From NCBI GenBank assembly GCA_963704355.1, contig OY969891.1, positions 1,240,001 through 1,304,000 of the forward strand: a stretch of DNA of 64,000 nt. Reading direction: 5' to 3'. The position numbers and the translations under genes are program-made. The DNA is from Bog-473 sp963704355. GTDB taxonomy: Bacteria > Actinomycetota > Acidimicrobiia > Acidimicrobiales > RAAP-2. The notes beneath the pieces were generated by a model. The model ran no database searches, was not told where the DNA came from, and saw only the letters and a list, made by a program, of their open reading frames with translations. Each line of letters begins with the position of its first letter. Position 1 is the stretch's first letter. Below, in pieces: positions 15,396 to 23,841 of this stretch.

Positions 15396-16964
15396 ATGTC
15401 GGACTACGACGCCATTGTCATCGGGGCGGGCCACAACGGGCTGACGGCGGCCGCCGTCATGGCCCGGGGCGGCCTGCGTGTCCTCTGCGTGGAGAAGAAC
15501 CACTTCATCGGCGGCATGGCGTCGACCACCGAGCTGATCCGCGGCTATCGCTTCGAGTTGGCGGGATCCATCCAGTTCCCGGTGCCGAACGAGATCTTCG
15601 AGGACCTCGACCTCGGGGCCTGCCCCATCTACGAGCCCGAGGTGCAGTCGGCCAGCATCGGCAACGGCGACCTGCCGCCGATCCTCCTCTACTCGGACCC
15701 CGAGCGCCTGCTCGAACACCTGGGCGAGACGCTCGGGATCGAGGCGGTGCTCGGCATGGCCGAGGTGGCGGCGTGGGCCGACGCGCCAGCCCGGGCCATC
15801 GGGCGTTTCGACGTGCGCCGGCCGCCTAAATCCCTCGACGAGATGTGGGCCTGCGCCGCCAACGAGGCCGAGCGCGAGGCGCTGCGCATCGCCTTGTTCG
15901 GCAGCGTCATGGACGTGGTCAGCCGGTACCTGCCCGACCCGATCAAGCACACGCCCGTGCGCAGCATGCTGAGCTTCCTCGCCGTCAACTCGACGTACCG
16001 GGGCCCGTATACGCCCGGCAGCGCGCTTTGCCTCGCCTTCGCGCTGGCGTCACCGGGCACCGCCACCATGTCGAAGGTGCGCGGCGGGCTCGGCACCATC
16101 GCCGACCACCTGTCCGCGTTGTTCGAACGCCACGGCGGCGAGCTGCGGCGCCACGCCAAGGCGGCGCGCATCGTCGTCGACGGCGGGGCCGTGCGCGGCG
16201 TCGAGCTCGGCGACGGCGAGGTGGCCACCGCACCGGTCGTCGTGTCCAACCTCGACCCGTCGGCCACGTTCCTCCACCTGCTCGACGCCGACGCGCTGCC
16301 CGAGGCCTTCGTGCGGCGGGTGCGGTCCATCGACCACCGCGCCGCCTACTTCCAAGCCCACTTCGCCCTGCGCGGCCTGCCCGAGTACCGCGCCCCCTAC
16401 GAGGAGCTGAACGGCACGACCTACGGGCGCAACGTGACCTTCTTCGGCACGGCCGAGGACATGCAGCGCGACTTCGAGGGCTGCGTGCGGGGCCAGGTGC
16501 CGGCGTCGCCCTCGTTCAACCTGCAGATCCCCTCGCTCGACGAACCCAGCCTGGCGCCCGAGGGCATGCACGCCGCGAGCAGCTTCGCCTTCTACCTCCC
16601 CATCGGGGCCGACCGCGAGACCCAGAACCGCCTGCGCGACGAGATGGGAGCGCGCCTCGTGGCCAAGATCGCGGCGGCGGCGCCGAACTTCCCCGACCTG
16701 ATCGAGCGGCAGCTGAACTATCCGGCCTTCACCTACGAGCTGATGTTCGGCTGCACCGGCGGCGACTTCACGCACGGCCTGCTCCAGCCCGAGTTCATGG
16801 GCCCGTTCCGTCCCGGCCCACGCGGCTGGCCGGACAACCCGGTGCCGGTGGAGGGGCTGTATCTCTGCGGGGCCGGGTGCCACGGAGGCCCGGGCGTCAC
16901 CTTCATCCCGGGCTACAACTGCGGCTACGCCGTCCTGGACGCCGCGGACGCGCCGTCGGCGTAG
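15396..16964 (+). CDS. Phytoene-desaturase-like FAD-dependent oxidoreductase
   Basis: A 522-residue flavoprotein of the CrtI/NAD(P)/FAD oxidoreductase family. The dinucleotide fold is at the N-terminus, AIVIGAGHNGLTAAAVMARG, followed by the ENHFIGGMAS-like binding loop (VEKNHFIGGMAST). The C-terminus has the closing FAD motif LYLCGAGCHGGPGVTFIPGY. A frame-open extension upstream is compositionally odd and overlaps the divergent promoter, so the ATG at 15396 is preferred. There are no carotenoid genes nearby, so the substrate is unknown; many such proteins act on lipids or isoprenoids. The 3' end overlaps the convergent DUF2834 gene by 40 bases. Confidence 0.88.
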   Translation: MSDYDAIVIGAGHNGLTAAAVMARGGLRVLCVEKNHFIGGMASTTELIRGYRFELAGSIQFPVPNEIFEDLDLGACPIYEPEVQSASIGNGDLPPILLYSDPERLLEHLGETLGIEAVLGMAEVAAWADAPARAIGRFDVRRPPKSLDEMWACAANEAEREALRIALFGSVMDVVSRYLPDPIKHTPVRSMLSFLAVNSTYRGPYTPGSALCLAFALASPGTATMSKVRGGLGTIADHLSALFERHGGELRRHAKAARIVVDGGAVRGVELGDGEVATAPVVVSNLDPSATFLHLLDADALPEAFVRRVRSIDHRAAYFQAHFALRGLPEYRAPYEELNGTTYGRNVTFFGTAEDMQRDFEGCVRGQVPASPSFNLQIPSLDEPSLAPEGMHAASSFAFYLPIGADRETQNRLRDEMGARLVAKIAAAAPNFPDLIERQLNYPAFTYELMFGCTGGDFTHGLLQPEFMGPFRPGPRGWPDNPVPVEGLYLCGAGCHGGPGVTFIPGYNCGYAVLDAADAPSA

Positions 16965-17431
16965 CCGGTCGGGTCGGCGGGACCGGCCGGAACGGAGTCC
17001 CGGTTGTAGCGCCTCTGGCGCTCCATGAAGGCGAGGAAGAACGCGACCGAGAAGGCCAGGCTCGTGAAGAGGCTCATCACGAAGAAGATCCAGGCCCACC
17101 GCAGGCCGCGCCGGCGGCCCTCGACGATGGTCCACAGCGGCAACAGCACCAGGTTGACGATCACGTAGTCCTGCGCCGCCGAGTCGGCGGCCCAGTTGTT
17201 GAAGAGCAGCTTGGTGTAGTTCCAGTAGTTGGCGTTGTGGTACGTGTGCGTGTAGCGGACGTTGAAGTACCAACCCAGGACGACGGAGCAGACGCCGACG
17301 GCGTAGTAGACGCCCTCGAGGAGGGTCACCGGCCCGGCGGCGCCGCCGGCGAAGATGCGGCGGTTGACCCAGAAGGCGGCAGCCGTCGTCACGATGCCGA
17401 GAACGCCGGTGATCAGCAACTGCGAGGTCAT
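16925..17431 (-). CDS. DUF2834 family integral membrane protein
   Basis: A 168-residue membrane protein starting MTSQLLITGVLGIVTTAAAF, with four hydrophobic helices. The LLFNNWAADSAAQDYVIVNL and TIVEGRRRGLRWAWIFFVMS segments match the DUF2834 pattern of a conserved LFxN...D stretch followed by an ExRR turn and a WxF helix. A GGAGGG site precedes the ATG at 17431; the frame extends upstream but without a ribosome site. Its last 40 bases overlap the 3' end of the convergent flavoprotein gene. Function unknown. Confidence 0.75.
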   Translation of the reverse strand: MTSQLLITGVLGIVTTAAAFWVNRRIFAGGAAGPVTLLEGVYYAVGVCSVVLGWYFNVRYTHTYHNANYWNYTKLLFNNWAADSAAQDYVIVNLVLLPLWTIVEGRRRGLRWAWIFFVMSLFTSLAFSVAFFLAFMERQRRYNRDSVPAGPADPTGYADGASAASRTA

Positions 17432-17656
17432 GGCCGTCCCTCCTGCTCTCTGCGCCGCCCGTCCTGTCCGCGGCGGATGCGGACACCCTAAGTGCAACCG
17501 CGGCGGTGAGCGGGACCGGTTGCGTCCGCGGTCTGCGGGTCAGCGGCTCTGCGGAACGCGTCGAGAGCCCCGAGGACGAATTCTCCAGTGTCTCCAGAAA
17601 CCATGCACCAACCGGTTTACGGTTTTTCGAGACATCAGGCCGGCCGGCGCTGCGCT
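17432..17656. other. 225-bp intergenic region without a gene
   Basis: It lies between the DUF2834 start and the arsC-like stop, both on the minus strand, and so holds the promoter of the DUF2834 gene. I see no strong promoter match, hairpin or short gene in it. Confidence 0.5.
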
Positions 17657-18010
17657 CTAAAGCAGCTCGAGGAGCCGCTCGGGGGGACGGGCGACCACGG
17701 CCCGGTCGCCGACCACGAAGATCGGGCGCTCCAACAGGATGGGGTGCCGCGCTATGGCCTCGTGCAGGGCGGGGGCGTCGGCCTCGTCGATCCCGAGCTC
17801 GGCGTAGACGGGCTCGCCGCTCCGCATCATCTGGCGCGGGTCGTCGATCCGGAGCAGGCCCATCAGCCGCTCGAGGTCGGCCCGCGTCGGCGGGTCGTCG
17901 AGGTAGCGCACGTGTTCCGCCTCTATGTGGTGCTCGTCGAGGATGGCGACGGCCGAGCGGCACTTCGAACAAGCCGGGTTCACGTAGAGCAGGGTCGTCT
18001 CGGTGGTCAC
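17657..18010 (-). CDS. ArsC/glutaredoxin-like reductase family protein
   Basis: A 117-residue thioredoxin-fold protein of the ArsC (glutaredoxin-coupled) family: LLYVNPACSKCRSAVAILDE at the N-terminus carries the catalytic Cys, here with a second Cys three residues on (CSKC). Downstream are RYLDDPPTRADLERL and LLERPIFVVGDRAVVARPPE, the RPI segment being the family's cis-Pro region. The GTG at 18010 overlaps the stop of the lipoprotein gene upstream (GTGA). Arsenate reduction is possible, but no arsR, arsB or acr3 gene is near; YfgD-like members of unknown role share these features. Confidence 0.85.
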   Translation of the reverse strand: MTTETTLLYVNPACSKCRSAVAILDEHHIEAEHVRYLDDPPTRADLERLMGLLRIDDPRQMMRSGEPVYAELGIDEADAPALHEAIARHPILLERPIFVVGDRAVVARPPERLLELL

Positions 18011-19542
18011 GGCGTGGCGGCCTCGACGCGCTCGCCCGGCGTCGCGGCCAGGACTTGAGTCCAGCTGTAGGTGTAGGACCCGGCCGGGGCACCCGCGACG
18101 GCCAGGGTCACCGCCATGGAGGTGCCCCCGTGGTCGCCGGTGTGGGTGTCGCCCGTCGTGTTCACCGCCGCGCCCATCACGAGGTTGGGCCCGGAGCCGA
18201 AGTCGTCGAGGATCCCCTTGCGGTGCCCCCAGCAGCCTGCGTCGTCGTGACGGAGGCAGTCCAAGTTGCCGCTGTTGTAGCCGTCGTCGTACATCCAGCC
18301 GTAGACCGCATCGAGCCCGTTGGAGGACCCACCGGCCCACTCGGCGTCGTCGAGGGCATACGCCTGCCCGGGGTCCGGCGGGTCGCCGGCGCCGTCGGCC
18401 CCCCGCTGGGCATTCGCGTTGAGCGCGGTGGTCAGGCCGCCGAACGGAGGAAGCCCGCGGTCGACACGCTCGAGGTTCACGGCCACGAAGAGCTGGTCGG
18501 GAATGCTGAGCTGCGCGAAACCCGCCGGCAGGACCATGGGGCGCACGCCCTCGAGCGTGTGGGCGTGGTTGATGGCACCGAGGGCGGCGTCGATGCACGG
18601 CGTCGAGTTGTCGAGGCCGTTGTTGGCGCAGATCCGCGTGAAGTCGGGCACCGCGGCGACGTTGTCCTTCGGGTCGGAGATGGCCGTGTCCGATTCGCTG
18701 GAGGGAATGGCGCGCATCGGGCGCAGCGTGCCTTGCCGCATGGCGACCTGCGCGTCCCGCCACGTGTAGACGTAGGGACCGGGCTCCGTGGCGATCCCCG
18801 CCAACGTCGCGGCGAGCGACGACCCCCCGCGGTCGCCCGTCGAATTGTCGCTGGTGGGGTCGAAGGCCGCACCCATCTCCAGATCCTGCGAGCCCATGCG
18901 GTCGAGGACGATCTGGCGGTCTGCCCAGCAGCCCGAGCTGTTGGCGCCCGAGCAGCCGGGGACGCCGCTGTTGGGGCCGTCGTCGTACATCCACTGGTAA
19001 TCCGCATCGAGGCCGTTGTCGACCGCGCCGATCCATTCGGTGTCGACGGCGTCGTAGGAGCGCCCGGGGCGCGGCGGTAGCCGCGCGCCCTCGGCGCCTC
19101 GCTGCGCGTCGGTGTCCAGCCCGGCCGTCAGCCCGGCGAAGGGCGCGAGGCCTCGGTCGACCCGCTCGCGGTCGATGGCCACGAAGAGTTGTTCAGGCAC
19201 GCTCAGGTGCGCGAAGTCCGCCGGCAGCCGCATGGGCGCTATCCCTTCGGCGGCACGCGCGGAGTCGATGGCCTGCAGCGTGATGCGCAGGCACGTATTC
19301 GACGTGTCGGCGCCTATGGGGGCGCAGACGTCGGGGTAGTCCGGCGTCGGGGAGACCGAGTGCGCGGGGTCGGCCAGCCCCTTGGGGGTCGGCCCGCCAT
19401 TCGAACACCCGGCCAGCATCAAGGCCAGCGCGGACACCGCCAGCGCCACGGCCGCGGCGGGCGCCGCCGGGTACGAACGCCTTCCGGCGTGCCGCAGTCC
19501 CCGCCATCTGGCGGCACCGGTCAGGTCATCGGAGCCCCCCAT
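18007..19542 (-). CDS. Lipoprotein with two tandem CAP-like domains
   Basis: A 511-residue exported protein. After a basic N-terminus comes a hydrophobic helix and lipobox (ALMLAGCSNGG). Two homologous halves of about 230 residues follow. Each has a DxCAPI or CANNG start, then LFVAIDRERVDRGLAPF or LFVAVNLERVDRGLPPF, a GLT/AQRGA segment, WMYDDG-NSG, a CWxxR stretch and a GDxGGTS/GDRGGSS turn. The ERVDRGL-PF phrase matches the start of bacterial CAP/SCP domains, and several Cys pairs are conserved between halves. It is probably anchored outside the membrane. The start at 19542 gives the shortest signal sequence with good form. Stop overlaps the arsC-like gene. Confidence 0.72.
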   Translation of the reverse strand: MGGSDDLTGAARWRGLRHAGRRSYPAAPAAAVALAVSALALMLAGCSNGGPTPKGLADPAHSVSPTPDYPDVCAPIGADTSNTCLRITLQAIDSARAAEGIAPMRLPADFAHLSVPEQLFVAIDRERVDRGLAPFAGLTAGLDTDAQRGAEGARLPPRPGRSYDAVDTEWIGAVDNGLDADYQWMYDDGPNSGVPGCSGANSSGCWADRQIVLDRMGSQDLEMGAAFDPTSDNSTGDRGGSSLAATLAGIATEPGPYVYTWRDAQVAMRQGTLRPMRAIPSSESDTAISDPKDNVAAVPDFTRICANNGLDNSTPCIDAALGAINHAHTLEGVRPMVLPAGFAQLSIPDQLFVAVNLERVDRGLPPFGGLTTALNANAQRGADGAGDPPDPGQAYALDDAEWAGGSSNGLDAVYGWMYDDGYNSGNLDCLRHDDAGCWGHRKGILDDFGSGPNLVMGAAVNTTGDTHTGDHGGTSMAVTLAVAGAPAGSYTYSWTQVLAATPGERVEAATP

Positions 19543-19710
19543 CAAGCGCACAACGTAGCGAGCGCCCGGAGCGGGCCGGCGTCGCCGGACGCGGTGCGAG
19601 GGTCGCACCGACACGGGCGGTGCCCCGGTAGGACGCGGGGAGGAACGGAGAGGAAGAACCCGAAGGGAAGGCAGAGGTGGCAGCCATGAAGATCGGGATC
19701 ATCGGCGGTC

Positions 19711-20556
19711 TCAGGCCAGATCTGATGCCCGGTCGTCCGCTTGGGCCGGCGTCGCGGCCGTGCCGTAGCGCGGCTGGCGCTTCTCCAAGAACGCGGCCAC
19801 GGCCTCGCGCATGTCGCCGGTCATGGACGAGAGGACCTGCGTGCGGTTCTCGAGGTCGATCCCGGCCTGGAGCGAGCCCACCTCGAGCTGGGACCACATG
19901 ACCTCCTTGGTCATGTGGATGCCCCACGGGCTGTTGGCGACGATGAGGCGCGCCGTCTCGAGCGCGCTGTCCACCAACTGCGCGTCGGGCACCACCTTGA
20001 GGACCAGGCCGATGCGGTCGGCCTCCGCGGCCTCGATGATGCGCCCGGTCAGCATCAGCTCCCACGCCCGCGACGCACCGATGAGGCGCGGCAGCAGCCA
20101 GCTGACGCCGATGTCACAGCCCGAGATGCCGAGGCGCACGAAGGCGACGTTGAAGCGCGCCGACGCCGCCGCGATGCGGATGTCGCTCGCTAACGCCAGG
20201 GCCAGCCCGCCGCCCGCGGCCGGTCCGTTGACCGCGGCGATGACGGGCTGGGGCAGCGACCGCAGGCGGGGGACGAGCGCGGCGATCTGGGTCTGGGTGG
20301 CGAACCCGGTCTCCACCCGGCCCAGGCCGTCCGCGCCGGGCGGGTCGCCGTAGCCGCCGAGGTCGAGGCCGGCACAGAACCCGCGTCCCTCGCCGGTGAG
20401 GAGCACGACCCGGCAGTCCCGGTCCGCCGCGACGGCGCCGAGGGCGTCGTGCAGCTCGCCGATCAGTTCCGCGTTCATCGCGTTGAGCCGGTCCGGGCGG
20501 TGCAGCGTGACCCGCGTCACGCCCTCTTCGGGCCGGTCGACGATCACGGTGGGCAT
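19711..20556 (-). CDS. Enoyl-CoA hydratase/isomerase family protein
   Basis: A 281-residue crotonase-fold protein. N-terminal RVTLHRPDRLNAMNAELI and the oxyanion-hole motifs GRGFCAGLDLGGYG and VNGPAAGGGLALALASD are typical, and IGVSWLLPRLIGASRAWELM gives the usual second acidic-site region. The positions of the two catalytic Glu residues of hydratases read Gly-Cys-Asp-Ile-Gly, so true hydratase activity is uncertain. GAGGAG lies 11 bases upstream of the ATG at 20556. It follows the TetR gene on the same strand by 47 bases and may share its control. Confidence 0.9.
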   Translation of the reverse strand: MPTVIVDRPEEGVTRVTLHRPDRLNAMNAELIGELHDALGAVAADRDCRVVLLTGEGRGFCAGLDLGGYGDPPGADGLGRVETGFATQTQIAALVPRLRSLPQPVIAAVNGPAAGGGLALALASDIRIAAASARFNVAFVRLGISGCDIGVSWLLPRLIGASRAWELMLTGRIIEAAEADRIGLVLKVVPDAQLVDSALETARLIVANSPWGIHMTKEVMWSQLEVGSLQAGIDLENRTQVLSSMTGDMREAVAAFLEKRQPRYGTAATPAQADDRASDLA

Positions 20557-20603
20557 GGGCCGGCACTCTCCTCGTTGGTTTCCGACGCCCATCCTGTCGC
20601 ACC

Positions 20604-21314
20604 TCAGGTGCGGAGGGCCTGCCCGACGAGGTTGGCCGCCACCCGCGCCGCGTCGCGCATGGCGTCGGTGCTGCGCTGGGCGCGGCACAAGATGAACGCG
20701 CCCTCCAGCAGTGCGACGAGCGTGTGGGCCAAGGTCCGCGCGTCCCCTGCGGTCGCTCCCGCCCCCACGAGGCGCGACGAGGCGGCGTCGAGCCACACGT
20801 CGAAGACGTCCGACGTGGCCATCCGGAGCTCCTCGTTGGTGCTCGCCACCTCGAGGGCGACTGTGGCGATCGGGCAGGCGTCGGCGTATCCGGAGGACTC
20901 GAGGACGTCGGCCGCGCCCTCGAAGACCTCGCGCACGCCGAGCACCGGGTCCTCCTGGGAGTCCCACACCGCCTCGACGAGCTGCTGGTAGTCGGCACCC
21001 GCCCGGGCGATCACCTCGGCGGCCAGCTCGTCCTTGCCGCCGGGGAAGTAGTGGTATAGCGACGAGTAGCGGGCGTCGGCCTGGTCGAGGATCTCCTTGA
21101 CGCCGGTGGCGTTGAGACCCTGTTGCTTGAAGAGGCCCACCCCGGCCGTCACCAGCCGTTCCCGGGTGCCGGGACCAGCCTCACGACGCCGCGTCGGGCG
21201 GCGCGGGTGGGCACGGGCGTCGTGATCCGGCCTTCGGCGCAGGTCTCTGGGTTGGCCCTGGTCTCTGGGTTGGCCCTGGTCTCGGGGTTGGCGTTGGTCT
21301 CGGGGTTGGCGCAT
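20604..21314 (-). CDS. TetR family regulator, LmrA/YxaF type, with repetitive N-terminus
   Basis: A 236-residue regulator. The HTH is ATGVKEILDQADARYSSLYH followed by YFPGGKDELAAEVI, and the YHYFPGGK phrase is typical of the LmrA/YxaF subgroup. The C-terminal half (VREVFEGAADVLESSGYADA CPIATVALE) is the YxaF-like ligand domain with its conserved CPI. The first 48 residues are an unusual Arg/Pro/Gln/Asp-rich extension encoded by an 18-bp tandem repeat. Start ATG at 21314 is the only ATG in the extension; an internal alternative start could drop it. Divergent from an NTF2-like gene across a palindrome. Confidence 0.85.
   Translation of the reverse strand: MRQPRDQRQPRDQGQPRDQGQPRDLRRRPDHDARAHPRRPTRRREAGPGTRERLVTAGVGLFKQQGLNATGVKEILDQADARYSSLYHYFPGGKDELAAEVIARAGADYQQLVEAVWDSQEDPVLGVREVFEGAADVLESSGYADACPIATVALEVASTNEELRMATSDVFDVWLDAASSRLVGAGATAGDARTLAHTLVALLEGAFILCRAQRSTDAMRDAARVAANLVGQALRT
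21242..21313. repeat. Four 18-bp tandem repeats at the start of the TetR gene
   Basis: Units begin at 21242, 21260, 21278 and 21296, each starting GGTCTC and differing by at most a few bases. The unit is a multiple of three, so copy-number change would alter the protein's N-terminal RDQGQP-type repeats without breaking the frame. Confidence 0.9.
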
Positions 21315-21340
21315 GTCCCTCAGTGTAGCTACGGTCTGTA

Positions 21341-21356
21341 TGGATCGATCTATCCA
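21341..21356. promoter_or_regulatory. Palindrome between TetR and NTF2-like genes
   Basis: TGGAT-CGATCT-ATCCA is an imperfect inverted repeat with a GATCGATC core, 27 bases from the TetR ATG and 87 bases from the NTF2-like ATG. It is a plausible TetR operator for the divergent pair. Confidence 0.5.
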
Positions 21357-21442
21357 ATCGGTCGCAGCGGAAGAGTCACCCGGCGGAGTCCTCCGGACCC
21401 TCCGCGAGGATCCCCCCGCCCGGAAAGTGAAGGAGATGGCCG

Positions 21443-21886
21443 ATGTACAAGGCTGTGATCCGCAGCAAGGTGCGCAAGAGCGTGCGCGCCCTCCAGCAGG
21501 GCGACCCCAACCCGCTCGTCGCCGGCTTCGCCGACGATGGGGTCTTGGTGTTCCCGGGAGAGAACTCGTGGGCAGGTGAGCATCGCGGCAAGGAAGCCAT
21601 CGAGACGTTCCTGCGCCGGTTCCTCGACGTCGGGCTCACCGGGGAGGTGTACGACATCGTCGTGAACGGCCCGCCGTGGCGGACCACCGTCTGCGTCCTC
21701 TTCATCGATCACGCCGCCGACGCGTCGGGGACCGAGGTCTACGCCAACCGTGTCATGTTCCTCGTGCGCGCCAAGTGGGGCAAGGTCGTCTCCCAAGAGG
21801 ACTTCCTCGACACTCAGAAGGTGGCTGCCTTCGACGAGTATCTCGCCGGGCGTCGAACGGAAGAGGCGACGAGGGACGTCTACTAG
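21443..21886 (+). CDS. NTF2-like/SnoaL-like protein
   Basis: A 147-residue protein beginning MYKAVIRSKVRKSVRALQQG. The fold is inferred from the NTF2/SnoaL pattern: an N-terminal helix, DPNPLVAGFADDGVLVFPG, the RGKEAIETFLRRFLDVGLTG helix, and alternating strands (YDIVVNGPPWRTTVCVLFID, NRVMFLVRAKWGKVVSQEDF). AAGGAGA is placed 9 bases upstream. These small cone-shaped proteins act as isomerases, hydrolases or binding proteins; which of these applies cannot be read. Divergent from the TetR gene and probably its target. Confidence 0.8.
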   Translation: MYKAVIRSKVRKSVRALQQGDPNPLVAGFADDGVLVFPGENSWAGEHRGKEAIETFLRRFLDVGLTGEVYDIVVNGPPWRTTVCVLFIDHAADASGTEVYANRVMFLVRAKWGKVVSQEDFLDTQKVAAFDEYLAGRRTEEATRDVY

Positions 21887-21891
21887 GTGTT

Positions 21892-22524
21892 CTAGGTCTC
21901 GGACGAGGCGACTGCCGCCGGCTTGGTCGCGACGCCCAGGGTGAGCCAGCACCAGGGCTTCGGCCCGCGCACGTACTGCTGTTCGTTGCTCTCCATGACG
22001 AACCCGGCCGACTCGACCAGAGACGACGAATCGCGCGTGAGGTGGCAGCCGTCGGCGATGCGGCGCTGCAGGGGCTCGAGGCGTTCCTGCCACTTGGCGA
22101 CGCCGGCGTCGGGGGAGAGGCCGTGCTCCAAGAAATGCACCGTCCCCCCGGGCCGGAGCACGCGGCGCACCTCCGTGAGCGCCTGGGCCGGATCGGGAAC
22201 CGTGCACAGGGTGAAGGTGAACAACGCCCCGTCGCAGCTGGCGTCGTCGAGGGGGATCTGTTGCCCGTCGAGGCCGACGTGTTGCACCGGGACCCGAGCG
22301 TCGCCGATGCGCCGTTCGGCTAGGCGCCGGGCCAGGGTGGCCGGCTCGACTGCGAGCACTACGTCCACGTCGTGCGGGTAGTGGGCGAGGTTCAGCCCCG
22401 AGCCGAAGCCAACCTCTACGACGCGTCCCGACAGACCGGCGGTCGCCTGCGCCCGCTAGTGGTCGAAGCCCTTGGCACCGCAGGTCAAGTCCACCAGCCG
22501 AGGCACGACGTGCTCGCGGTACAC
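21892..22524 (-). pseudogene. Class I SAM-dependent methyltransferase with in-frame TAG
   Basis: Reading from a GTG at 22524 gives YREHVVPRLVDLTCGAKGFD-H, then TAG at 22456-22458, then RAQATAGLSGRVVEVGFGSG with the SAM-binding motif I. Relatives have Trp at the stop position, so TGG has probably become TAG. The rest is intact: VLAVEP (motif II), DGALFTFTLCTVPDP, RVLRPGGTVHFLEH (motif III). A start after the stop would be the GTG at 22368, which leaves out motif I and could not make a working enzyme. Either a recent nonsense mutation or a base-call error. TAG is not a selenocysteine codon. Confidence 0.75.
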
Positions 22525-22580
22525 ACCCACCCCGGCGACGCTACCGCCCGTGCCGGCCCCGGATGGGGAAGAATCGCCGC

Positions 22581-23459
22581 ATGCCCAACGACGACGGCGA
22601 CCTCATGGACGTGCACGGCAGCGCGCTGGTCACGGGGGCCAGCCGGGGCATTGGCCGCGCCGTGGCAGTGGAGTTGGCTAACCGGGGCTTCGACACCGTC
22701 GCCACCATGCGCGACCCCGACGCTGGGGCCACCATGCCCGAAGAGACGGGCGGACGTCTGCGCGTCCGGCGCCTCGACGTCACGGACCGCTCGACCTTCG
22801 ACCTGCCGCCGGACCTGCGGGTGCTCGTCAACAACGCGGGCATCGACACCGACTACCTCCCGGTGGAGTACGCGGAGATCGACGACTGGCGCCGCATGTT
22901 CGAGACGAACGTGTTCGGCACCGTCGCGCTCACGTCGGCCGCCATCCCCGCGTTGCGGCAGAACCGGCCGTCGGTGGTCTGTACCATCACGTCGTCGTCG
23001 ATCATTGCGGCCGTCCCGTTCTATTCGGCCTACCGCGCGTCGAAGGCTGCCACGTCTGCCTTCGGCGACAGTCTGCGGGTGGAGGTCGCCCCCTTCGGCA
23101 TCCGGGTGGTCGAGATCCTCCCCGGGCCGGTCGACACGGACATGTTCCGCCTCAGCACCGGCGAGCAGGACGCGGCGAGGTTCACGGACTACCGAGAGTT
23201 GGCCGGCGTGACGGCGACACTGCGGCGCGAACACGCCGACCCGAGGGTCGTGGAACCGCCGGCAGCGGCCTCCGCCATCGTCGACGCGATTCTCGACCGT
23301 TCGGGACCGATGCGCTACGGGTGCGACCCGGTCTCGCTCGAGCTGCTTGACCTCTGGCGCCAGTGCGACGACGAGACGGTGTACGCCATGACGGGACGCT
23401 CCATGCTCGACCAGCTGACGCCGACGGAAGACCGGAACAAGGCGCCCGGAGAGCGCTGA
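22581..23459 (+). CDS. Short-chain dehydrogenase/reductase
   Basis: A 292-residue classical SDR. Cofactor motif TGASRGIG with the following R for NADP(H) preference, the NNAG motif in LRVLVNNAGID, catalytic Ser in TITSSSIIAAV and the YxxxK pair in YSAYRASKAA. The PGPVDTDMF phrase closes the active site. The C-terminal 70 residues extend beyond the usual 250, which occurs in SDRs acting on larger substrates. Start set at ATG 22581 after GGGGAAG; the ATG at 22605 is also possible. The substrate is unknown. Confidence 0.9.
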   Translation: MPNDDGDLMDVHGSALVTGASRGIGRAVAVELANRGFDTVATMRDPDAGATMPEETGGRLRVRRLDVTDRSTFDLPPDLRVLVNNAGIDTDYLPVEYAEIDDWRRMFETNVFGTVALTSAAIPALRQNRPSVVCTITSSSIIAAVPFYSAYRASKAATSAFGDSLRVEVAPFGIRVVEILPGPVDTDMFRLSTGEQDAARFTDYRELAGVTATLRREHADPRVVEPPAAASAIVDAILDRSGPMRYGCDPVSLELLDLWRQCDDETVYAMTGRSMLDQLTPTEDRNKAPGER

Positions 23460-23509
23460 CCGGCGAGCACGCTGCGCCGCGCCGCGCTGCGCCGCGCAAC
23501 AGTGCGGCG

Positions 23510-23707
23510 TCAGCCGGCCGGCTCGCTCCCGCGTGGCGGGTTGTCGAGCAAATAGAGCACCGACTCGAGCACGCTGCGACGCTCGCGCAGCCCTTGGCGG
23601 TACTCGGCGCTGTCGGTGTCGGCGATCTCAGTGCTCAGATCGCCGAGGGAGCTTTCCAGCAGTTGCTGCAGCTCGGCGCACTGCCCTTCGGTGAGTTCGA
23701 TCAGCAT
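23510..23707 (-). CDS. Small helical protein of unknown function
   Basis: A 65-residue protein starting MLIELTEGQCAELQQLLESS. GGAGGC precedes the ATG at 23707 by 6 bases. The body is two predicted amphipathic helices joined by ADTDSAEYRQG, followed by a short Pro/Gly tail. No Cys pair, signal or DNA-binding motif is visible. It stands alone between the SDR and the GDT1-type gene. Confidence 0.6.
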   Translation of the reverse strand: MLIELTEGQCAELQQLLESSLGDLSTEIADTDSAEYRQGLRERRSVLESVLYLLDNPPRGSEPAG

Positions 23708-23841
23708 GGGTCGCCTCCAAACTCGTTGGGCCGCCGCGGTACGGGCGACCGACCACCCTTCCAGGAGGCCGCCTCTCAAGCTACGCGATGACGCTCGGAT
23801 GTGCGCCGGTCCGATGAACCAGGTCCGATAGAAAGGTCGGC

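Noticed and set aside
17657..18010. Arsenic resistance operon around the arsC-like gene
   Set aside because: No arsR, arsB, acr3 or arsA is in the vicinity, and the CSKC form also fits non-arsenate members.
16050..18092. A 680-codon minus-strand frame across the flavoprotein and DUF2834 genes
   Set aside because: It is antisense to the CrtI-like gene and out of frame with DUF2834; composition is that of a shadow frame.
22456..22458. In-frame TAG considered as recoding
   Set aside because: Selenocysteine uses TGA and pyrrolysine is not expected here; relatives have Trp, so a nonsense change or error is simpler.
23708..23841. Manganese (yybP-ykoY) riboswitch ahead of the GDT1-type gene
   Set aside because: I could not find the conserved paired elements in this short region.
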